Shown: one piece after another, positions 51,946 through 63,909 of the stretch | Layout of the letters: every line of letters starts with the position of its first letter | Position numbering within the stretch: position 1 is the first letter of the stretch | Position numbers and translations under genes: made by a program | Notes under the pieces: model-generated | The model's input: only the letters and a program-made list of their open reading frames with translations | What the model was told of the DNA's origin: nothing | Databases searched by the model: none | Source: Perognathus longimembris pacificus | Taxonomy: Eukaryota > Chordata > Mammalia > Rodentia > Heteromyidae | Direction: 5' to 3' | Assembly: GCF_023159225.1 (NCBI RefSeq) | Contig: NC_063173.1 | Location: 7,012,352-7,076,351, forward strand | Length of the DNA stretch: 64,000 bases

Positions 51946-53737
51946 CAATATGTTCTTTTAGTTTCCTTGCTTTGAGATCATTGGTAATTGTACTCAGTAT
52001 AACTGAAATAAATATAATAAATATAATAGCTGACAGCAAGTCTCAATTTAATGCTGTAAATACCAGCTCTAACATATTTTTTAGGCATTAATTTTATCAT
52101 TAACCCATAATGTATGAAACATTAGGGGGAACATAAAGCTAACAAAAATACCCCCTAACACCAACTTAGTACTGCTTCTTCTGCAATATTTGGTAGTTCT
52201 ATTCCTGATTCCAGGCTGGTAATCTCTTTGTTATCTATTATCCCATTTGATTTTTTTGCTCATTTTTAACCCTCTTTGAGGCTTCAAGGCACAACTTAAA
52301 TTGAAAATATTTTCACCATTTAAATTGAAATATTTTCTTCTCTCTTTTTGTAAAGAATTCAACTAGAATTGAAAAAAAGACCAACTTAATTAAATGAGGT
52401 ATTTTCTTGCATTTGACTTAAGACTTTTAGATTCTTCAACATACTGTTGGGATTTAGGATAATTCCTTCAGATAAATAGAGCAATTGAAATGCTCCAGTG
52501 AATGAGCTATTTGAGATTATAATCCTTAATTCCACCCACTCCAGTCTTTTCCAGGTTTAAAAGAATTAATCATCTTGCTATATAAACTATAGTTATAGTG
52601 AATATCTTTGGCTACAGATTTCCATTACTTTACAGAGTACTAATATAAGAGTTACTCAGGGAAAATTCCAAAGATAAGAATTATGTGTTTGAATAAGCAC
52701 CACTAGTACATACATCAAACAATAATTATCAGAACAATTAAGACTTCATTAAAAGTAGGCTGACACTAAAAATACTTTGAGAAAAAACACTAAGGAACAG
52801 CATCCAGATGTATGGTTTCCCTGCCATTTAAAGCTAGTCTTTTTTACACGTCTCCATCTGATCAGAGATGTAGAACCCAGCCCTTTCTAATTCTGAACCC
52901 TTAACCAGAAATACCTGAGTCTGATACTGAATCAAAGTATGATCAAGAAAAGAAGCCTTGCTAAAAAACATACATTTAAATTATACTATGGAGATACAAA
53001 ATCCCAGCAGTAGTGGGACCTGAACGTGAAATATCACATAGTTTGATTAATCATGTTAAATCACCAAAAAGCTACAGATGCTATCAAGTGTCCTTAACTG
53101 AAACTCCTCATTCCCCAAAGCACTAACCAATCCAAATGCGTGCTTTCATGTCAAGGTAATTTTAAATTACCTGAGAGTAGACACTTGAAGTACAGACTCA
53201 CAACAAGAAACTTGCAGCTTCTTGGTTTCTATGGGTGTGTGAGTGTGTTTTCTGGTGACCCTCATGTCCTCAGAAAACTTGCAGCCTCAAATACACTTAA
53301 CCTGGTCAGAAAACTGAGCAATGACAGTAAAAAGAAGACAGGTAATTGGAGTCTTTTCTGGAGATGGGTAATCGGGAGAAGGATCCCCAATTTACTTGAA
53401 CTTATAGCTGCCTAAATCATGTAAATTGAAAATATGCAGACTTCAAATTACATTATTTGTGTATCTTTAGACAGTGGAAATGTCATGGTTTACAAAACTC
53501 CTCCTCAGTTACAAGAAAGGAAAAAGGAAAGCAAAGTTCTCTGAGGAGGTACAAGTGGTAACTATGATGAGAAAATAAAGTGGAAGAAATATGATAGAAT
53601 TATTATAACGTAGATGTCAAGGGATTGGAAGAAGGTATTTGTCTTTATTACCAAAGATGTCATTACTGGTGATAAATAAATAATGTAATTCTGGCTTTTG
53701 CGTACATGTGTATCTATGTCTTTAAAAAATACTCATT
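51561..53737. other. AT-rich unique sequence with a TG repeat
   Basis: Apart from (TG)n at 51910-51941 no repeat is recognised over 2.2 kb. The open frame 53140-53415 (91 codons) has no recognisable domain. Confidence 0.45.
51910..51941. repeat. (TG)16 microsatellite
   Basis: About sixteen TG units. Confidence 0.97.
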
Positions 53738-53982
53738 AAGCTGGGCACTGGTGGCTCATGCCTGTCATCCTAGCTACTCAGGAGGTTGAGATCTGAGGAG
53801 CCCAGTTTGAAGCCAGCCAGGGCAGGGAAATTTGTGAGACTCTTATCTCCAATTAAGCACCAAAAAACCAGAAGTGGAGCTGTGGCTGAAAGTGCTAGAG
53901 GACTAGCCTTGAGCAAAAAAAGCTCAAGGACAGTGCCAAAGCCCACAGTTCAAATCCTACAACCACCTCCACCACCACCATC
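53738..53982 (+). repeat. B1-Geo SINE, well preserved
   Basis: 'agctgggcactggtggctcatgcctgtcatcctagctactcagg', 'gtgagactcttatctccaattaagcacc', 'cagaagtggagctgtggctgaaag', 'gactagccttgagcaaaaa', 'agttcaaatccta'. It is a good reference copy of the family. The tail turns into CCA/CA repeats. Confidence 0.93.
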
Positions 53983-54005
53983 ACACACACACACACACAC
54001 ACACA
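53983..54005. repeat. (CA)n at SINE tail
   Basis: About eleven CA units joined to the SINE end. Confidence 0.95.
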
Positions 54006-54101
54006 ACTTGATTTAAAATGTTTTCTACATGTAAAGTGAATAAAATACACAGCATGTATTGTTTCACATTCATTGTGCTCTCAATCTGTGTTTGTATGTT
54101 T

Positions 54102-54105
<4 letters not shown>

Positions 54106-54133
<28 letters not shown>
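54106..54133. repeat. (TG)n at SINE tail
   Basis: TG run directly preceding, and on the tail side of, the following minus-strand SINE. Confidence 0.95.
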
Positions 54134-54362
54134 TCACTGATACCGGGGTTTGAACTTAGGGCTTTGTGTTCTTGATTGGCTTTTTCCACTCAAAGCCGGC
54201 ATTCTACTACTTGAGCCATACCTCCACTTCCAGTTTTTTGCTGGTTAGTTGGAGATAAAAGTGTCTTGTGGATTTTGCTGTTCAGGCTGGCCTTGAACTG
54301 TTGTCTTCAGTCTCAGCCTCCCAAGAAGCTGGGATTCTAGGCATGAGCCATCAGCAGCCAGC
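54134..54362 (-). repeat. B1-Geo/dID SINE
   Basis: 'gataccggggtttgaacttagggctttg', 'actacttgagccatacctccacttcc', 'tggttagttggagataaaagtgtc', 'caggctggccttgaactgttgtc', 'agctgggattctaggcatgagcc'. Confidence 0.9.
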
Positions 54363-56629
54363 TGTGCTTAATACGCTCTTTGGGTCTTAATAATTGTTCA
54401 CATTGGAATGAAATCTAAAGAAATTTAGTGTTCATTTGTATTCATAGCCCTTGTAGTTTAAATATGACAATATCTTGTTTTCATTTTATCTCTTCAGAGT
54501 TTCCAAGACAACAAGATTTATCCTCCAGAACAATTTCACACATTTTCTTCATTTAAATCAGTCCAATCAATGTGACAAATAACCAAGATTATTTAATACT
54601 TGTCTCTTTTTTAAATTGGAAAGCATATAGCCTTTATCGACAGAAATAAAATTATACTTCATAATTCCCACGTTATAGAAATGCAGCTAGCTCTTGAAGG
54701 AACATCAAATTCAAGTCATGAACATTTTAAACACTTCAGATTATATACAGGCTCACTTTGAATTCATGAGGTAAAAACATGCAAATAATTATGTCTTCAG
54801 ATGTTATGGTCCCCAAATGCTAAAAACAGCTATTCCAACTTGATTATAAATTATCAATGTCGTTTAGGTATAGATGCTCAGTATGAATGTGCAATGTGAC
54901 GTATTGTTTTTAATATTGCCTTCGTCCTTGGGTCACATGCCATTCCAGCCAGAGGAATTCTTCCCTATATGTCTAACTGGGAATTGAATCAACTACTTGC
55001 TCGTAGACTTGTCATCAAAATCTCTCAATTAATCAACTCTCTAAGAAAGGTCCAAACTTAACCCCAAAGCTGATACAGAAAAAAAAAATCAAGAAACCCT
55101 ATAGTACTGTCATTTAGTGAACTATGAGTTTCACCAAGTAGAGTCCATTGACCAGCAGTTCTTTATTGACTGACAGCCACACTCAAGGCACTGTTGCACT
55201 GTTGGAAGGGCTACAAGACACAACAGCTACCATCACCTGTCCAGTCCCGACTTCATGCCAGGTACAACCTGGCAACCACGTTCCAACATGTGCATAGACT
55301 AGAATGTCAGCCAAGCAAATGTAGACCTGATCCCGTACTGTGTTAGGAACATATAATATTTGTTTTGTTGTTTTATTTTTGTAGGGGATCGGAAAAACCG
55401 TATCGTGTGGAAGCAGAGAAAGAACAGGATTCATCTGGCAGCAGGCGTGAGCCTGGGCAGTTGGGAGCGCCGAGGAACGCTAGTGAGAGGAATGGCTGGT
55501 GGTAAACTGGAGGATCCTAAGGCAGGATGCTGTGGGCAGGGCTGAGATGCGCAGTAGCGGAGATTAAATGAGAGGGTCGGGTCTTAGAGCCTGTGAGAAA
55601 GAGAAGTTCAAATAAAGCTGAAATTCTGCTTTGGGGAAGTCATGGCGTAGACATAGTGGTACATGTGTGAAGTAAACAGGTTTGTGTCCATCAGGAAATC
55701 ATAGATGATCCTGGGACAGGCACACCGTTTCTGAGGTCCAGCAGCAGAGCTTTCCAAAGGGTTCTGACAGGTGAAGAGTGCTGGAGAGACGTATTGCACA
55801 GCTCAAGGACCCTGCCCAGAACTGTTGGTGCTGATTATCTCCTCAGCGCCCTGGCTCTCTCACTCTCGCTACACACAGACTGGTAACATAGGAATGTGCA
55901 TAGATCCCCAAAGCAAAACCACTAGGCTTTGTTAAGAGCAAATCACTAGAAACAACTCCTACATAGGATGTGACTTACTAAGTTATACAATACCCATCCA
56001 AGAATGTCGTGGAACACAAGTGCGGATAATGGGAGATCTTGAAGGTAATTCATTTAGTGCACAAAATGGAAATGGGATCATGGGAAGAAGCAACTGTGTA
56101 ATACTGGAGTCGTGAGAAGCACACAGGTGACACACAACAGTGCTGGCCTACCTGAGGCGAGGAAGATGGACTTGGAGGAGTTGGGACTTTTCTACCCGTA
56201 GTAGAAACATTGGTACCCTTTCCCAGTATCCAGGTGTGAGATTACATTTCGTCATCCAGTAGAAAGTAATAAATATCTCATTCTAAAGGAATAATTAACT
56301 AATTCGGGGATTTTTGAAAGTCCACCCTATGATAGAATGCTAGCAGAGCAGCTCACGTGAGGACTCAGCACTGAGCAGAGGCTCGAGGGTTGACAAGCCT
56401 TCTCAATGGAAGGCGAACAAAACTCCACACTGAGTATTTCCCCTAAATGGTTTCTTTCACAAAGCCAGATTTAAATTTATCTTGGGATCTTCTGTTAATG
56501 TGCAAGCAGCTGTTTACTGTTCAGTGTGATAGAATTTGGCTCGTGGGGGAGTCTAAATTTTGACTAGAGAAGCTGAAGAAAATCTTGGGTACTCTCTAAG
56601 TCGTTTCTGCATTTCCTGCGGGTCCCATG
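54363..56629. other. Unique sequence with a possible exon-like segment
   Basis: No repeats are recognised over 2.3 kb. 55360-55384 looks like a splice acceptor, followed by a GC-richer block and an AATAAA at 55611. See findings. No protein can be supported. Confidence 0.35.
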
Positions 56630-56700
56630 AAGCAAGAGCCAGTCACCTCTCTGAATCTTCGTTTTCCCCACCTATAAAATCAGGATTTATTATCTCCCTC
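56630..56700 (+). repeat. MIR SINE fragment
   Basis: 'gccagtcacctctctgaatcttcgttttccccacctataaaatcaggatttattatctcc' is the MIR core. A trace at 56890-56910 ('tgtacagtgcttggcacac') suggests the 3' half survives beyond diverged sequence. Confidence 0.7.
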
Positions 56701-57264
56701 AGAAGCCCACCACTGAGGAAACGGTGTTGCCAAGGCTCTGCGTACACCAGGAAGAGTTAAATAGGAAGGTTTCTCCCAGAGAGCCTTTCCTTTCTGCCTG
56801 CATGAGACTTGGCTCTCCTGTTAGGCTGTTCCATTGCACCCTTGGGCTTTGTTCCCAACACTTAGGTGTTGGTTTTCTTCTATGGTCTTGTACAGTGCTT
56901 GGCACACTAATATATTCCAAATACCTACTACAGCGCCCAGCATCAATATTTCATTGTCAAAGGAAATTGCTACAAGCACTTTCTGCCTTTTGTTTCTTGC
57001 TTTATTCCCACGGCCAGAACCAAATGCTATAGATCTTCAAAACTGAAAAGATACCCAAGAGATTCATATACTGATGGTCCTAGAGGAGTAGATTACTATT
57101 TCTCTTCTAGGTTATCTTTACTGTAAAAATTATAGGTATGATGTTTTGAAGAAAGTGATCTTTGCTGAGGTCAAATACAGTTTTGTCTATTCTTATAATA
57201 ATAACACAGTAAGTAAAAATGTAGATATAATAAAATAAATCTTTTAAAGATTACCAATCTCCAG
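56701..57264. other. Unique sequence
   Basis: Nothing but the MIR-like trace near 56890-56910. Confidence 0.4.
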
Positions 57265-57400
57265 ACATGGTTGGAGATAACTCAATCCTTCAACATCCCA
57301 ATGTGGTAGATTCTCTTACTGTCCTCATCTTACATAAAAGAAGACAGGGCAGATAAAATTCCTTGAATAACTCAATTAGCATAAGATTCTCATTTAGGCT
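57265..57400 (-). repeat. MIR SINE fragment
   Basis: 'gtggtagattctcttactgtcctcatcttacataaaagaagacagggcagataaaattccttgaataac' fits the MIR complement ('gtaggtactattattatccccattttacagatgagg'). Confidence 0.5.
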
Positions 57401-58774
57401 TTTTAGGTACAGAGGCCATACTTTTTCTCCTCTGTTATTCTTCTTTTAATAACAAACTATTTTGAAATAGCATAAATATACTTAAAATATACAGTGTAAT
57501 TGTCTATTACATTTACTTTAAATTGAGTATTCTAAACAATAGTATTTGGACAAATAGACTTTGGTACTTATGCATTACTGTGAAATTATAAGATGACGAT
57601 TGTGTGTGTTTGTGTGTGAACATGTTAAATATATACGTATATATATAGATACATATGCTAACACGCAAACTTCATAAATAGCTTATAAATCAGAGTTGGC
57701 TTTGAACAATTTATGCTGAGAATAACCACTACCTTAATTTTTATAACAACTATTTTTGTTTTCCTTTATAGATTCTACTACTCCTCATTCTTTGAAAATA
57801 TGGAATAGCTTACCTTTTCTGTGCCATTTGTTATTTGGTGAGTTGTCTGTTTCTCTTACCATTACATTGTGAGCATCAGCTCCCTAGCTCTGCAAGACCC
57901 TGGTTTCAATAATGTGTAATGGGAAAAAAACACTAACAAACCACTTAGCTTTCTAGTTATCTTTGTATTTTTGCTTTTTGAGTTGTCAAATCTGTTTTAT
58001 ATTTTTTGCCTTTCTTTTATTGTTTTATTCTCTGTTTTCCTTCCTATTGACTGATTTTTTTAATACATTATATGATTTATTTTTCCTTCCTATTTTTTTC
58101 ACATTTTATAGTAGTTTACCTTGAAATTATATGCAGTTTATTTACTAAATTTTAACTTAGACAATATTTTGATCTTCCATAACTAATACTAATAGACTAT
58201 ATTTACATTTTATGCTTTAATTTTTAACTATAAAGCACTATTTAGTATTTATAAAATGCATGTTTATTTAATTGATTCACATACATGAATGGTGTTTTTT
58301 TTTCTTTTTGCACATTAGATTTTCCATCCAACATCAAGTTCTCTTCTCTCATGTGACTTTTTTTTTTTTTAACAATATTCCTTTGTGAAGGTCTGCTAGT
58401 GATTAAAAAAAAAAATCTTTCAGGCTTTGTTTTCTTAAAGTATCTTCATGTAGATAAACTTCTAGGCCGAGATTTTTTCTCAATAAATTTTGAGCTACCC
58501 ACAGCCCCTTCCCCAATGCATATTGGCATTGTCACAATGCTATATCTGGGTATGGACTGTCCAAGAAGACTACAATATGGATGAAGACTGTATAAGAAAG
58601 CCCCATGGAAACTGCTGATCCCCAGGGGGTTGGCGGAAAGCAGGCAAAGAGGAAGCAAGAAAAGAGGTTATTAAAATAAAAGAGGTGATTAAAATATACC
58701 ATATGCATACCTGAGGTGTTATGATGAAACTCCTTGGTATAATAAATATAAACTAAACTAAAATAATGAATGAC
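57401..58774. other. AT-rich unique sequence
   Basis: Very AT-rich, with T-runs at 58358-58370 and an A-run at 58405-58415. No gene or element is recognised. Confidence 0.45.
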
Positions 58775-58847
58775 AAGGCTGAGAACTAGTGGCTCATATA
58801 TGTATTCCTAGCGACTCAAGAGACTAAGATCTGAGGATCATGTTTCT
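58775..58847 (+). repeat. B1-Geo SINE, first part (split)
   Basis: 'gctgagaactagtggctcatatatgtattcctagcgactcaagag' and 'gatctgaggatcatg'. It continues after the inserted IDL-Geo at 59061. Confidence 0.88.
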
Positions 58848-59059
58848 TTCTTTTTTTTTTTTTTTTTTGGCCAGTCCTGGGTCTTGGACTCCGGGCCTGA
58901 GCACTGTCCCTGGCTTCTCCCCGCTCAAGGCTAGCACTCTGCCACTTGAGCCACAGCGCCGCTTCTGGCCGTTTTCTGTATATGTGGTGCTGGGGAATCG
59001 AACCTAGGGCCTCGTGTATCCAAGGCAGGCACTCTTGCCACTAGGCTATATCCCCAGCC
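58848..59059 (-). mobile_element. IDL-Geo SINE, young type, nested in a B1-Geo
   Basis: T-run, 'cttctccccgctcaagg', 'ggggaatcgaacctaggg'. CTGAGGATCATGTTTCT is duplicated at 58831-58847 and 59060-59076, a 17-bp target site lying in the B1 part of the host SINE. Confidence 0.97.
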
Positions 59060-59060
59060 C

Positions 59061-59233
59061 TGAGGATCATGTTTCTAACCCAGCTCAGGTAGGAAAGTCA
59101 AGGGAACTCTTATCTCTAACAACCAAAAAGTTGAACATGGAGCTATGGTTCAAGTGGTAGAGCACTAGTCTTGAGCAAAAAAACCCAGAGACAGCAGATA
59201 GGCTCTGAGTTCAAGCCCAGATCTGACACCTGA
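59061..59233 (+). repeat. B1-Geo SINE, second part
   Basis: 'cagctcaggtaggaaagtcaagggaactcttatctc', 'ggagctatggttcaagtggtagagcactagtcttgagc', 'ctctgagttcaagccc'. Confidence 0.9.
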
Positions 59234-59286
<53 letters not shown>

Positions 59287-59288
59287 TA
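59234..59288. repeat. (ATAG)n/(ACAG)n microsatellite at SINE tail
   Basis: About ten ATAG units followed by three ACAG units, directly behind the split SINE. Confidence 0.97.
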
Positions 59289-61212
59289 ACAAGAGATCAA
59301 AATGGGCTATGTTTGGGGGATGGGAGTATACTGGGGGAGCAGGAAGGCGAATGGAGAGGATGGATGAGGAAGCATGTGGTTTAAGTACTCTACTTGCATA
59401 TATGGAAATAGGACAAAGATACCTCCAGAAAATATATTAAAAAGGATAGAAATGGGGAAGGGAGGAAGACATTGTGACAGAAGGGATGGTGTTGATAAGG
59501 ACATAGTATATGCATTTATGGAAATGTCACCATGAAATTCTCCTTGTATAATGAAATTATTCTGACAAAAATTTTTTTAAATTTGAAATCACTAAACATA
59601 AAAGAAAAACTGGGGCTTCTTATGCTCCTTGACTCTCTGTTCATGCATCTGATCAATTCTCAAATTTGCTGGGCCATTTATTTTAAAACATTGCCTGAGG
59701 TTCATTCTACATGTCCTCTGCTTCTGTAATACACACGCACCCATCCATCTCACCTTCTGAGCTTCTCACATCTTCCATCTGCTCCTGCCTTTTATTTACC
59801 TCCTTACCTACCTAGTTGTCTAGGACTTTCTTAATTTTTGTGTGTTTCTTTATATCCTGCATTAGGTATTTTCCTCGTGACCAGAGAGTTGGTCCTTGTT
59901 CTAAGGGTGTTTATAATGGAGCTGCCCCAAGGCAACGGGGACACCAGTTATCTTCACATAGCCTTCTTCTATTACATTATGCTTACCTAATCTCTATGGA
60001 ACATCAAACAATAGGAAGCTAATAACACACCGTTCTAGTGTTCTGACCTAGAAATTGGAAGTCTTTGAGTTTTTGTTTTGGCCACTGACATGCCACCAGG
60101 TGATATTAGCACTTATTTAATTTGTGGATGGCTTTCATTTTCCCACTAGAAAACTAGAATGGAAAAAAAAAAATCTAACGTATTAGCTTTGCTTTGTCCC
60201 TAAGTAAAACCATCTAAGCTAAGTGAATAGTTCTTCGGCAGGACGTTGAAGATCATTTTAAACATCTGCTCAGATTTAAGTGGGCTAAGGAGTTTGATAG
60301 TTGGTTTATACTGCAAACAGAAAAAAAAATGAGAACAATAAGGCATTAACCATATTTCTTCAGAGAAAGTTCTCACGAAAGATGTTTTAAAACAAATAAA
60401 CAAATGGTTTTCCTCTTTATTTTTTTTTTAACCACAGGAAAGAAATATTCAGCACCAGACAGCACAATTGCTTCCCTTCCCGGGCACTGGCTGAGAACTC
60501 TCCTATTTAATTGTGACAAACTCACTTAAACCCAAGACTCGGTGTTTTCTGTGCCTCCCAAATGTCTGTGATGTACGTGCATGCGTCAAGGAGAAAGTAC
60601 ACTGCACAGAAACGAAGGAGGAGAAAACCTCAGCAAGGCGTTGTGCTTAAGACGTGCTACGGGGCCTTTTCCCTGTGCAGATGAGAAGAGGGAACTGAGG
60701 GCAGCAAGCTTGCTGGCGAGTCACCGTGATGGGACTGGGAAGTGAGGCCCTGCGTTCCAGCACACAGGGCAGCGACCCGTCCCACCCCAGCCACCCGCAC
60801 AGAAGGAACATCCACCAAGCTCTGCTGACTTCCACAACTAAGGACAGTCCTCTCTTTGCCGGACTGTTCTCACAAGGACACCACTGCTTTTACTGAGAAT
60901 ATCTTAACGGCTCCAGGGTCTAAAGGTTGTTAGGATGAAATAGAGTGGTTAAGGAACTAGAAGTTTAATTGTGGGTACCGCCTGTGTTAATTACTGAATA
61001 CTTCCTACTCTCTATATTATCTCCAGTGTGTCTCCAGTGTCCTTCTTGTTAAATACCTAGATTCTCAGACGATGAAAAAGGAAATTTAATATGGAGAAAG
61101 GTCCTCAAAAGCAAAACTCATTGTGCTTATACCAATTTACTGTAAAGATAGTAAATATAATAATGTCATGTTCTATAAAATAATAAATGACAGTAAATCA
61201 TAGAATAAAGGG
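59289..61212. other. Unique sequence
   Basis: 59289-60430 has nothing recognised. 60430-60960 is more GC-rich; within it 60675-60760 ('gcagatgagaagagggaactgagggc .. gaagtgaggccctgcgttccag') is a likely minus-strand MIR. No exon can be supported. Confidence 0.4.
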
Positions 61213-61310
61213 AAGGCTGAGATGGGAAAGTGGATCAGGGTTAGAGCACTTCCCTAGCATGCATGAGGTCCTGGCTTTGATCTCTAGTCTGAAAATAAAT
61301 AAATAGGAAC
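61213..61310 (+). repeat. ID-like SINE monomer
   Basis: 'ggctgagatgggaaagtggatcagggttagagcacttccctagcatgcatgaggtcctggctttgatctctag' plus an AAATA-rich tail: a tRNA-derived ID monomer without the Geo module. Confidence 0.8.
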
Positions 61311-62184
61311 TTAAACTAATATAATTCCCTAAGTCCTTCTTTCTATCTATTACATGTATTATCTCTATTGAAAGTTTCTTGAGTAAGATACTTTTAAAAC
61401 AGAGAGGGAAATGGGGACTATATTGACTATTTTAATAATAGTCAGAAGTTATAAGCTTTGCCTGAGACAATATTGTATTCACCAGAGTTCCTCACGTTTT
61501 TCCTCCTGGTCCCTCAAGATAATGCCTTTCCCACCCTTCTCTGCAATGAGCCTGGGCTCTTACTGCCTGCTTCCTCTGTGGTGGAATGTGGGCATGTAGT
61601 AGAGGGCAAGTCCAGGCTTCCTCATGAAACCACGTGTGCAATTCTCCATGTCCTCTCTATGTATTTAGATGACATTGGACCGCAAGTGAAGTAAGGGACA
61701 ACGACAATACACGACCGAGGTCTACAGCGAACATCCACTGAAACAGACGCTGGTGGGGAATCTCTGGGCTAGTGTTTTCTTGTCACTGATGGTCATGGCC
61801 GTAGCTAACCTAGGCTGTCATGAACTTCTTTGTAACCACACAAGAGTACACTGGGTAAAGGCACCCGTTCCCTTCCTACTTTTATGAACTCAGGTACACT
61901 ACTGCATTTAACAAGTTTTAATAATTAGTAGTCTAGTTGGAAAGAAAGTGCTTTTGTCAGCCTGTGGAGATTATTCATGGTTCCATTTTCATCTGGTTCA
62001 ACTGAATCATAATTTGTTTTGATACAAATCAGTTACACATGAACTTGTTCTTTACAATGCTTCATTTTTATAGCAATGGATTCTATCTAGAGAAAGTAGG
62101 TTGTGAGAGTCTAAATGATAGTGTTATTTAAAGTGACTCTAATCTGCAAGACTTCCTCACACTTTGTCACAGTTCTTACTCTTT
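61311..62184. other. Unique sequence
   Basis: Nothing is recognised. Confidence 0.45.
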
Positions 62185-62415
62185 TTTCTACTGTTTTGTG
62201 GCACAGGGAGATGAGCTCAGCCTTACAATTGCTTGGCTGGCTTGCTCAGTGGACTGGTACCGAAGCACTTGAGCCACACTATAGTCTTATATTTTGCTGG
62301 TTATCTTTAGAGGAGGCGTCTCATGAAGTTTTCTCCTAGTGCTAGCATTGAACTGCTATACTCTGGGTCTCAGAATCCTGAGTAGCTAGGATTACAAGTG
62401 TGAGTAAACAGCTCT
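62185..62415 (-). repeat. B1-Geo/dID SINE, diverged
   Basis: 'agcacttgagccacactatagtc', 'tgctggttatctttagaggaggcgtctcatg', 'gggtctcagaatcctgagtagctaggattacaagtgtgag'. Confidence 0.78.
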
Positions 62416-63186
62416 TTTTAACCAGATGTTACATGGGGCTTTGCCTGTGTGCAGCAGGAACCCAGAGGACTGTGATTGTGGTGGAGTAACTAGGACACTT
62501 CTGACCTCCTATGAAGGAATGGTGACTTGCTGTTAATGTGCGAATGTTCTTTAAAAATGGAGTCAGAGGCACTGGAAGAGTGGAGAAAACAAAGAGCAAA
62601 CATGTCAAAGGAAAAGAAAAGAAAACAAAGACAATGAAATTTAAGAATTCAATTTGATGGTGAAATGAGAATCATAGCCTCTTAGACTGGTAGACAGGAA
62701 AGGCCCCATTGGGCCTGGAAGTTAAACTACATTGAAATCACATTCAAAAAATGTTTGCTATTGTTGATTCAGACATAGGAAATACGAACTAGATATGAAA
62801 GGGGCCTTGAATTATAAATCTGGGTTACCAATTAAATTAGAAAATGTTTCCTAGGTTTCTAAATGGATATTGCTTTGTAATGATAACTGATTATTAATGA
62901 TATCTGAAAATGTCTATTAAATAATGTCAAGAAACATTACCACCAAAAAAAAAAAAAAGAATTCAGTGGCACTCATGCTGGCAGGTGGGAATTGTTGAAG
63001 GGATTACTGGCGGTGGCAAATCAGAAGCAACTTTTGGTTCTCGTGAATTTGTAGCCCTCAAAACAGATCTCTTGTAAGACAGGTGATTTTTATGCTCCAG
63101 TTTAAATATAGAATTTTCAATAATTTGCACTTGTGATGTACATGTCCTTTAAACCTCATCTTATATCTTTAAGTGTGCATGAAACA
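62416..63186. other. Unique sequence
   Basis: Only an A-run at 62945-62958 stands out. Confidence 0.45.
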
Positions 63187-63297
63187 GAGGTGGCATTGTG
63201 ACTCACACCTGTAACCTCAACACTTGGGAGGCTGAGGAAAGAGGATCCTATTGTGAAGTCATTCTGGGCTACAGAGGGAGAGACTCTATCTCTAATT
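63187..63297 (+). repeat. B1 SINE monomer
   Basis: 'tggcattgtgactcacacctgtaacctcaacacttgggaggctgagg', 'ctgggctacagagggagagactctatctct': a classical B1 without right module. Confidence 0.88.
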
Positions 63298-63352
63298 TAT
63301 GTATGTATGTATGTGTACATATGTGTATATATGTGTATGTATGTGTCCACAT
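63298..63352. repeat. (TATG)n-type microsatellite at SINE tail
   Basis: TATG/TGTATA repeat following the B1 copy. Confidence 0.93.
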
Positions 63353-63909
63353 ACATATACCATAAAAAAGAAATAAATATATATATCAGAACAATAGTGC
63401 AAATGACATTTCCAGATATTTTAGGTTGATAACGAATTTAAATCAAATTAAATATAAGCCTATACTACTGACACTCCAGTGAAGGACAGGGTTGATAACG
63501 TGTTCGCACAATTTTCCTCACCCAAATAAGCGTTCCTATGATGTATGTTATCACATCAGCTGAAGTGTTCTGGGAGACGCAGGTTATGAAGCACGATAGC
63601 CCCAGAATTACTGCCGACTCAAAACATCCTCAGGTAGCAGCGGTCTACAGGAAGAATTTTTGTTTTCTATTTCGAGTGCTACAGTGCATTCCTTTTCAAA
63701 GCTCGATGCCACTTCCTTAGTGACGCCTTTCATTTTCCCCCTTAAACATACTGATGATAGACAGAAATGAAGCGAGGGCTGCTGTACCTTCAAAGAGAGG
63801 CATCACTAACACATTAATTGATTAGGACCTTCATGATGTCTCTTAAGAGGGCTGCATGTTCCGTGGCTAGAGTGAAACCCAGCATTGGGGGCTCAACACA
63901 CGTTGAGAA
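63353..63909. other. Unique sequence
   Basis: Nothing is recognised apart from an AT-rich start. Confidence 0.4.

Noticed and set aside
53140..53415. 91-codon open frame in unique sequence
   Set aside because: No recognisable domain, no splice or promoter context, length within chance expectation for 64 kb on six frames.
56724..57046. Overlapping 102- and 70-codon frames
   Set aside because: Two frames of the same strand overlap and the segment contains a MIR-like trace. No family resemblance.
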